From the NCBI GenBank assembly GCA_964547995.1, contig CAZJRB010000058.1:1-46207 (forward strand): a DNA stretch of 46,207 bases, given 5' to 3'. The first letter of the stretch is position 1. Each line of letters starts with the position of its first letter. The translations under genes and the position numbers were made by a program. Positions 40,968 to 46,207 of the stretch are shown in pieces. This DNA comes from CAZJRB01 sp964547995 (lineage in GTDB: Bacteria > Planctomycetota > Planctomycetia > Pirellulales > Thermoguttaceae). The notes under the pieces are model-generated. The model ran no database searches. It was not told the DNA's origin and worked only from the letters and a program-made list of their open reading frames with translations.

Positions 40968-41231
40968 GTCGATTCCTTCGGAAGACAATCGGGGGGCTCC
41001 ACACCTGCCCTATCTTCACTAAGTTACTGAACTTAATGGTCGCGGGGGGGTATGTTAGCGAGAGTCGCAAGGACGTGCAATAGCGGTACTTAGGGAGTTT
41101 TCGGGTGTTTTGGGCAGAGAAAATGCCTATTGGAGAATCCCCGGCAACGGATATAATGCCGCCCGCGCATCCGCCGGAGGCCTCTCGTTCCCGCGAGATC
41201 GGCCCTCCGCCCCTTGGCACGGCAGGCAGCC
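40968..41231. promoter_or_regulatory. divergent intergenic region with an inverted repeat
   Basis: This 264-base region lies between two divergent glycan genes. It contains TAAGTT-ACTG-AACTTA at 41020-41035, a perfect 6-bp inverted repeat that could be an operator, and a G-run at 41043-41049. I see no convincing -35/-10 pair. Confidence 0.35.
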
Positions 41232-42269
41232 ATGACCGACATCGGCCCAGCGCCTCGAATCCTCATTGCCCGGCTCAGCGCCATCGGCGACGTGGTCCAG
41301 ACGATGCCCGTTGCCTGCGCTCTTCGCGAACACTTCCCCGGGGCGTTTCTGGCATGGGTTGCCCAGCGGGGCGCCGAACTGCTCGCGGGGCATGAGGCGC
41401 TCGACGAACTGGTTGCCCTGCCGCGAGGCTGGTTGAAATCGCCAAGAATCGTGTGGCAGTTGCGCCGCCGGCTCCGGGCGATGAAGTTCGACATCGCCAT
41501 CGACGCCCAGGGCCTGACCAAGGCGGCCATCGTCGCGTGGCTGTCCGGGGCTCGAAGAAGAATCGGGGTCGGCGGCATTTGGGGACGCGAATTGAGCCCC
41601 TGGCTGAATACCGAAACCGTCGACACCGGAGACCCTCACGCGGTCGATCGCAATCTCGGCCTGCTCCGGCCGCTGGGGATCGAGTCGCCGACGGTTCGGT
41701 TCCGGGTACCGGAGCATCGGCCGGACTGTCTGGCGGCGGAACGAATCATCCGCGAAGCCGGCATGGACGATGGTTTTGCGATCATCAACGCCGGGGCCAC
41801 CTGGCCGTCGAAACTGTGGCCCGCCGATCGCTTCGCCGCCGTCGCAAAATACCTCGGCGAGCATCGCCGGCTGCCGACCATGGTCCTTGGGGGAAGTCCA
41901 TCCGAGCGCGCCCTGGCCGAGCGGATCAGGTCAGGCTCGGGCGGCCACGCGCAATTGATTCCCCCCGTTACGCTGACACAACTGGCGGCGCTTACCCGGC
42001 GTGCCCGGCTGTTTGTAAGCTGCGACACGGGCCCGTTGCACCTGGCCGCGGCGGTCGATACGCCTTGTGTGAGTCTTCACGGTCCGTTTCCCGCCCGGCG
42101 CCACGCCCCTTACGGCCCGGGGCACATCGCCCTGCAAAAGATGCACTTTGACGGCTCCACCCGCCAGCGACGCCGTGCATCGCCGAAGTACATGGAGGCC
42201 ATCGGCGTCGAGACGGTGTGCGAGGCGTGCGAGGAGATCCTCAGCCGCCGGGATCACGAAGCGGCTTGA
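41232..42269 (+). CDS. family 9 glycosyltransferase (heptosyltransferase-like)
   Basis: The 345-aa protein has the GT9/GT-B layout of heptosyltransferases: ILIARLSAIGDVVQTMPVA at the start, DIAIDAQGLTKAAIVAWLSG, GATWPSKLWP, and the donor-binding motif SCDTGPLHLAAAVDTPCVSL. It likely adds an ADP-heptose-like sugar to a cell-surface glycolipid; the exact sugar is not shown. The ATG at 41232 is preceded by a weak ribosome site. Its 3' end overlaps the end of the opposite-strand methyltransferase by 16 bases. Confidence 0.88.
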   Translation: MTDIGPAPRILIARLSAIGDVVQTMPVACALREHFPGAFLAWVAQRGAELLAGHEALDELVALPRGWLKSPRIVWQLRRRLRAMKFDIAIDAQGLTKAAIVAWLSGARRRIGVGGIWGRELSPWLNTETVDTGDPHAVDRNLGLLRPLGIESPTVRFRVPEHRPDCLAAERIIREAGMDDGFAIINAGATWPSKLWPADRFAAVAKYLGEHRRLPTMVLGGSPSERALAERIRSGSGGHAQLIPPVTLTQLAALTRRARLFVSCDTGPLHLAAAVDTPCVSLHGPFPARRHAPYGPGHIALQKMHFDGSTRQRRRASPKYMEAIGVETVCEACEEILSRRDHEAA

Positions 42270-43036
42270 GCACGGGATGAGAGCGGGTTCGTCCGGCAGT
42301 CACATCGGGGCGTCTCGCCCCGCCGTTTTCGTGCCACGGCAAGAACGGAAGTCCCAAACGGAACGTGCAACCGCCGCAGGAGGCGATACTCGCCGACGCA
42401 CAACGCGAGCATGAACCGGTTGACGGCCGCGTGCGGAATCTTGTGCTGAGAAAACTTCTTTCGACGCCCGAGATTGACGATCTTTAGAAGAAGCTTCGGC
42501 AGAAAAATCGCGTGAAACAGGTATCGCACGTCGACCGCCTCGCAATGCGGCTGCAATAGCTCGACTACCGTTTGCTTTGTGTAGCGGCGATGGTGCCGGT
42601 TGGTCTCGTCGTGATGGTCCCAAAGCTGCATGAAGGCCGGCATCGTCGCTAGCAGAACCCCGCCCGGCCGGAGCATGTCGAACATGTGTGCGACGGCGTT
42701 GCGGTCGTCTTCAATATGCTCAATGACGTCCAACGCCGTGATGAGATCGAACTGACAATGCGCATAGGCGGCGTTACCGAGCGGCATTGTGCAAATGCGA
42801 TCGCGAAACGGATTGTCATCGGTCAACAGCGACCGGTCGATTTCGATGCCGCGTACGTCTCCAAATCTGCCGAGGGATGGGAAGAAGAGCCCGTCGCCGC
42901 AACCCACGTCGAGAATTTCGAGAGGGGGTTCGAGTTCGAACGACTGGATGACCTGAACCAAAATCTCCTCGCGCGAGCGCCACCACCAGTGCCGGCGGTA
43001 AAGGTCGGCGTACTCCTCGCTGTAAGATTCGTCCAT
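42254..43036 (-). CDS. class I SAM-dependent methyltransferase
   Basis: The 260-aa protein shows motif I LEILDVGCGDGLFFPSL at about residues 39-55 and FDLITALDVIEHIEDD at about 97-112, with WWRSREEIL in front. This is a Methyltransf_11/23-type enzyme, likely in glycan or lipid-linked sugar modification. The C-terminal half has a hydrophobic stretch (FHAIFLPKLLLKIVNL) often seen in enzymes that act at the membrane. It is 57 bases downstream of the GT2 gene on the same strand and converges on GT9 with a 16-base overlap. Confidence 0.82.
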   Translation of the reverse strand: MDESYSEEYADLYRRHWWWRSREEILVQVIQSFELEPPLEILDVGCGDGLFFPSLGRFGDVRGIEIDRSLLTDDNPFRDRICTMPLGNAAYAHCQFDLITALDVIEHIEDDRNAVAHMFDMLRPGGVLLATMPAFMQLWDHHDETNRHHRRYTKQTVVELLQPHCEAVDVRYLFHAIFLPKLLLKIVNLGRRKKFSQHKIPHAAVNRFMLALCVGEYRLLRRLHVPFGTSVLAVARKRRGETPRCDCRTNPLSSRAQAAS

Positions 43037-43093
43037 GGCTTGATCCCGGAATGTGGGTGCAATCGCCTGCCGAAGCCGGCCGGTTGGTGGGGA

Positions 43094-44200
43094 TCACCGG
43101 TCCAGTGTTCGATCTCCTTGGGCCAAGTAGATGGGCGGCCGCCGAACTTGGGGCGCCTGCGACGCCGGCGCCGCGTCGTACGGCGCCTGCTCGTCGGGGT
43201 GGGTGATGTATTGGCGAATCAGCGCCGTCGGACGTCTGCGCGCCTCGTCGAACGTGCGAACCACGTACTCCCCAATGATGCCCATGAACAACAGTTGTAC
43301 TCCGGCGAGCAACCAGATCGAGACCGAAAGCGTCGCAAAACCGAGGGGATATAGTTCGGGGCGGAGGAAGTACAAGCCGAAGTAAAACAACGCGACGAGC
43401 AGGGCGATTGTAGAGACCGCGAAGCCCATGAACTGTATCAGGCGAATCGGCACGCGCGAAAACGAAAAAAGACCGTCGTATGCCAACTCGATCAGCTTCG
43501 GCAGCGTGTACGCCGGCTTGCCTGCGAAGCGCGCAGCCCGTTCGTATTCAACACCCACCTGGCGGTATCCCACCCACGCCCGCAAACCCCGGATAAACCG
43601 GTTCCGTTCGGGCAGGCGAAGCAGTGCATCGACCACCTCGCGCGTCATGCAACAGAAATCGCCGCTGTCCAGTGGGATGTCGATGTTCGCAATCAACCGA
43701 AGCAGGCGGTAAAAACAGAAGTAGGCGAACCGTTTGGCAATGCCCTCCTTGCGCCTCTTGCGGACCCCGTACGCAATATCGGCGCCCTGCTCTATGGCAT
43801 CGACCAGCCGGGCGATCTCGTGGGGCGGGTCCTGCAAATCGCCGTCGATCACGGCGATGACCGATCCCCGCGATTGCTCGAGGCCCACGGAAACGGCCGC
43901 CTGGTGGCCGAAGTTGCGCGTCAGAACGATACCACGAAACAGGCTGTCCTCCCGGACGATGTCGGCGATAATCGACTCGGACCGATCGGTGCTGCCATCG
44001 CTGATCAGCAGCACCTCCGCAGAGTCGAAACCCATGCTATCGACGGCTTCCCTCATCATCCGCTGCAACTCGCGAAGGTTCGCTTCCTCGTTGTATATGG
44101 GGACAACGACGGACAGACATCCCCGCCGAAGGGACTTGCGCCCCTCGAGATGTTCCCGTTCCTCGGGCGGAACCGCATTCCGGTGCCAATGAACGTGCAC
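43094..44200 (-). CDS. family 2 glycosyltransferase (bactoprenol-phosphate glycosyltransferase-like)
   Basis: The 368-aa protein (from this start) has the GT2 N-terminal domain, LSVVVPIYNEEANLREL, the DGDLQDPPHEI nucleotide-sugar/metal site, and two C-terminal membrane helices (FMGFAVSTIALLVALFYFGL and a second). This is the layout of polyprenyl-phosphate glucosyl- or mannosyltransferases such as GtrB, which make the lipid-linked donor for ArnT/PMT-like enzymes. It therefore fits the transferase at 39201-40967 as its donor-making partner. The GTG at 44200 follows GAGG with nine bases of spacing; the frame is open upstream to 44395, but that part has no domain similarity. Confidence 0.85.
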   Translation of the reverse strand: MHVHWHRNAVPPEEREHLEGRKSLRRGCLSVVVPIYNEEANLRELQRMMREAVDSMGFDSAEVLLISDGSTDRSESIIADIVREDSLFRGIVLTRNFGHQAAVSVGLEQSRGSVIAVIDGDLQDPPHEIARLVDAIEQGADIAYGVRKRRKEGIAKRFAYFCFYRLLRLIANIDIPLDSGDFCCMTREVVDALLRLPERNRFIRGLRAWVGYRQVGVEYERAARFAGKPAYTLPKLIELAYDGLFSFSRVPIRLIQFMGFAVSTIALLVALFYFGLYFLRPELYPLGFATLSVSIWLLAGVQLLFMGIIGEYVVRTFDEARRRPTALIRQYITHPDEQAPYDAAPASQAPQVRRPPIYLAQGDRTLDR

Positions 44201-44471
44201 TCGATTTATCCTCGTTTCCGTGCAGCAACTTGGTTTTCGTCGGGTATCGCAAAACTCCTCGATCGGGTGGCGTGTCGCTCCCGCCGAGAGGCAAGCGGCG
44301 AATCCTACAGAAACGAGGGTCGGGCTGCAAGGGCGAATCGACTGGTTGGCAGTCGTGGGGTGGTAATTGAAGGACGGTTGCAGACCGGGTTTCACTACTT
44401 CCCGCCCTTTCCCTGCCTTGCCAACTCGACAACAAAGCCGTTTTGCAGGTCGCCGCCCAGTTGGCTTGGCG

Positions 44472-45404
44472 CTACTTCTCGCCGAGAAAGACGTGGCCGG
44501 CGGATTCCATTTTCACGGCGTACAAGGACGTCCGGGCGGTGACGTAAAGGGTCTTCATGTCGGGGCCGCCGAAAGCCACATTGGCGGGCTGCTCGGGGAA
44601 TTTCAGCATGCCCAGTAGTTTGCCCTCGGGGCTGAAGACCTGGACGCCGAGGCGGGCCGTGATGTAGAGGTTCCCGCGGGTATCGACGGTCAGCCCGTCG
44701 CCGCCGGTGTTGGTCGCACCTTCGGGCTGCACGAGCGTACACAGGACTCGCCCCTTCCCAAGCTTGCCGGGCGACCGGATCGGGTAGGCCCACATCTCCT
44801 TCTGCATGCTGGGAACGACGTAAAGGGTTTTCTCGTCGGGCGACATGATAACGCCGTTGGGCGCCGGCAGGTCGTCGATCAGCCGGGAGAGCTTGCCGTC
44901 GGCGGCGCGATAGTAGACTGCTTCCTTACCCTGCGGCCACGGCTTGGGGGCACGAAACCGCGGGTCGGTGAAGTAGACGCCGCCGGTGCGATCGATCACC
45001 AGGTCGTTCGGGGCGTTGAACCGCTTGCCCTCGTACTTGTCGGCCAGCACGGTCGCCTTCCCGGTCGCGGTATTGATCGAAAGCAGCCGCCCGTCCATTT
45101 GGCAGGCAAACAACGTCCCCGCCGCATTGAACATCAACCCGTTGCAATGGCCGGACGGATCCCGAAAGGCCGAGACTTTCCCGGCCTTGTCGAGCTTGTA
45201 GATGCGGTTGGCGGGGATATCGGTGAAGTACAAGTTTCCCTTGCCGTCGGGGGCGGGACCTTCCGTAAACTGAAAATCACCGTGCACTTTCGTTACTTTG
45301 CCCACGGGCCCGATGCCCGGAATCTGCACGGCGTCTTCCGCGAGAAGCACCGGACTGAGGACGAGCAACGGTGCGAGCAGGAGGATGCGGCTGTCAATGG
45401 TCAT
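44472..45404 (-). CDS. secreted SMP-30/gluconolactonase-like protein
   Basis: The 310-aa protein has a signal peptide (ILLLAPLLVLSPVLLAE, cleavage near residue 22). An SMP-30-type six-bladed propeller follows, with FTEGPAPDGKGNLYFTDIP, FNAPNDLVIDRTGGVYFTDP, PNGVIMSPDEKTLYVV and TNTGGDGLTVDTRGNLYITA, which hold the calcium-coordinating acid and asparagine residues of gluconolactonases. It probably opens sugar-acid lactones in the periplasm. AAAGGGG lies upstream of the ATG at 45404. A link with the alcohol dehydrogenase is possible but they are 10 kb apart. Confidence 0.85.
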   Translation of the reverse strand: MTIDSRILLLAPLLVLSPVLLAEDAVQIPGIGPVGKVTKVHGDFQFTEGPAPDGKGNLYFTDIPANRIYKLDKAGKVSAFRDPSGHCNGLMFNAAGTLFACQMDGRLLSINTATGKATVLADKYEGKRFNAPNDLVIDRTGGVYFTDPRFRAPKPWPQGKEAVYYRAADGKLSRLIDDLPAPNGVIMSPDEKTLYVVPSMQKEMWAYPIRSPGKLGKGRVLCTLVQPEGATNTGGDGLTVDTRGNLYITARLGVQVFSPEGKLLGMLKFPEQPANVAFGGPDMKTLYVTARTSLYAVKMESAGHVFLGEK

Positions 45405-45451
45405 GGTTGGGGTCCCCTTTCTTGTCAAGTCGTAACATATCGGGCAATAAT

Positions 45452-45534
45452 AACTTCGGCAAGTACGGATGCCACACAGTATAAAGCCGCGACCGTTGGT
45501 CGCGCCGAGCGACGCGAGGAACGGCTTTGTAACG
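45452..45534. repeat. cloverleaf-like dispersed repeat, copy 2
   Basis: This matches the unit at 34801-34885: AACTTCGGCAAGTACGG, then AAAGCCG, GCGACC-GTT-GGTCGC, and CGGCTTT closing the outer stem. The second inner hairpin has two mismatches here. Confidence 0.75.
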
Positions 45535-45572
45535 AATGTCGTCGAATTTTTGTATCACCGGTGGATCCTAAG

Positions 45573-46207
45573 CTAAGCCAATGCCTTGTCGGAAATATCC
45601 TTGCGGCACCAGGCGCCGTCCCAGCGGATGCACTTGACGGCCGTGTAGGCATTGAGCTTGGCGGCGGCGATGCCGTCGCCCAGGGCGGTCACGTTCAGGA
45701 CGCGGCCGCCGGCGGTCAGCACCCGGCCGTCGTCGCCCAGCTTTGTGCCGGCGTGGAAGACTTTGGTATCGGGCAGCTTCGCCGCGTCGTCCAGCCCGCG
45801 AATCGGATGGCCCTTCTCGTAGCTCCCGGGATAACCTTCGCTTGCCATGACCACGCAGACGGTAGGCCGCGGGTCCCACTCGAGGCCGTCGATCTCGCCG
45901 AGCCGGCCGTCGACCGCGGCATTGAGCAAATCCAACAGGTCGGTCTTCAGGCGCATCAGAAGCGGTTGGCACTCGGGGTCGCCGAAGCGGACGTTGTATT
46001 CGAGGACCTTGGGGCCCTGGTTGGTTATCATCAACCCGGCATAGAGCACGCCCTTGAACGGCCGGCGGGCGCGCTTCATCGCATGGACGGTCGGCACCAG
46101 GACGTGTTCCTCGACCCAGTGGAGCATTTCGTCGTCCACGAGCGGTGCGGGGCAGTAGGCGCCCATGCCGCCGGTGTTCGGGCCGGTGTCGCCGTCGTGG
46201 GCCGGCT
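45573..46207 (-). CDS. purD: phosphoribosylamine-glycine ligase, partial (N-terminus outside window)
   Basis: The visible 210 residues are the C-terminal part of PurD, which joins 5-phosphoribosylamine and glycine using ATP in purine synthesis. The edge reads PAHDGDTGPNTGGMGAY, a PurD ATP-grasp landmark, and KVLEYNVRFGDPE carries the magnesium/ATP ligand region. The open frame runs off the window end at 46207, so the start is missing. Nothing odd is visible in the remainder. It is separated from the SMP-30-like gene by the repeat at 45452-45534. Confidence 0.93.
   Translation of the reverse strand, partial: PAHDGDTGPNTGGMGAYCPAPLVDDEMLHWVEEHVLVPTVHAMKRARRPFKGVLYAGLMITNQGPKVLEYNVRFGDPECQPLLMRLKTDLLDLLNAAVDGRLGEIDGLEWDPRPTVCVVMASEGYPGSYEKGHPIRGLDDAAKLPDTKVFHAGTKLGDDGRVLTAGGRVLNVTALGDGIAAAKLNAYTAVKCIRWDGAWCRKDISDKALA

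Overview
The window looks like a chromosomal segment from a GC-rich planctomycete (phylum Planctomycetota, probably the Pirellulales side; this is an inference). The evidence is the mix of family types: tandem GYF_2 proteins with Pro/Gln linkers, a long J-like/transmembrane/jelly-roll protein, a thioredoxin-trypsin fusion, a protein starting MDQNPYESP, many short secreted proteins, and abundant palindromic intergenic repeats. No rRNA, tRNA, CRISPR array, complete insertion sequence or phage gene was seen. The right edge cuts purD.

Layout. 1-4 kb: a TPR protein that seems to lack its N-terminus, a SecD-like protein that ends before its channel domain, a 90-aa unknown and a secreted esterase-like hydrolase. 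4-8 kb: a GYF_2 coiled-coil membrane protein and a thioredoxin-serine protease fusion. 8.4-16.4 kb: a ROK-family sugar kinase with a good sigma70-type promoter, a SpoIIAA-like protein with a cysteine tail, a 1146-aa J-like protein, trpD and an overlapping MFS transporter. 16.4-21.8 kb: a GH67/GH20-like secreted protein paired with a beta-propeller protein, an NTF2-fold secreted protein and an unknown secreted protein.

21.8-34 kb is the most coherent and interesting block. A DeoR-type repressor and a fused alpha-beta E1 of a 2-oxoacid dehydrogenase run leftward. Divergently run E2, E3, a PHP-like metal-binding protein, a class II aldolase fused to a short-chain dehydrogenase, and an oversized zinc-type alcohol dehydrogenase with an extra Rossmann-like domain. 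I read this as a catabolic locus (deoxy-sugar or similar) in which an aldolase product is oxidised and passed to a dedicated acyl-CoA-forming complex. Its substrate cannot be fixed from sequence. E1 has an unusual ThDP motif and insertions, and the first E2 lipoyl domain lacks the acceptor lysine.

34-46 kb: a membrane protein, a DUF1493-like membrane protein, a MazEF-type toxin-antitoxin pair, a YgiQ radical SAM protein, an envelope-glycan cluster (PMT/ArnT-like transferase, zinc-ribbon methyltransferase, GT9, methyltransferase, GT2), an SMP-30-like secreted lactonase, and the C-terminal part of purD.

A second theme is the repeat content. At least five kinds of inverted-repeat elements sit between genes: a nested palindrome in three copies, a cloverleaf-like unit in two copies, 17-bp-TIR and long-stem MITE-like units, and G-rich tracts placed just after stop codons. 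Some create spurious in-frame start codons upstream of real genes.
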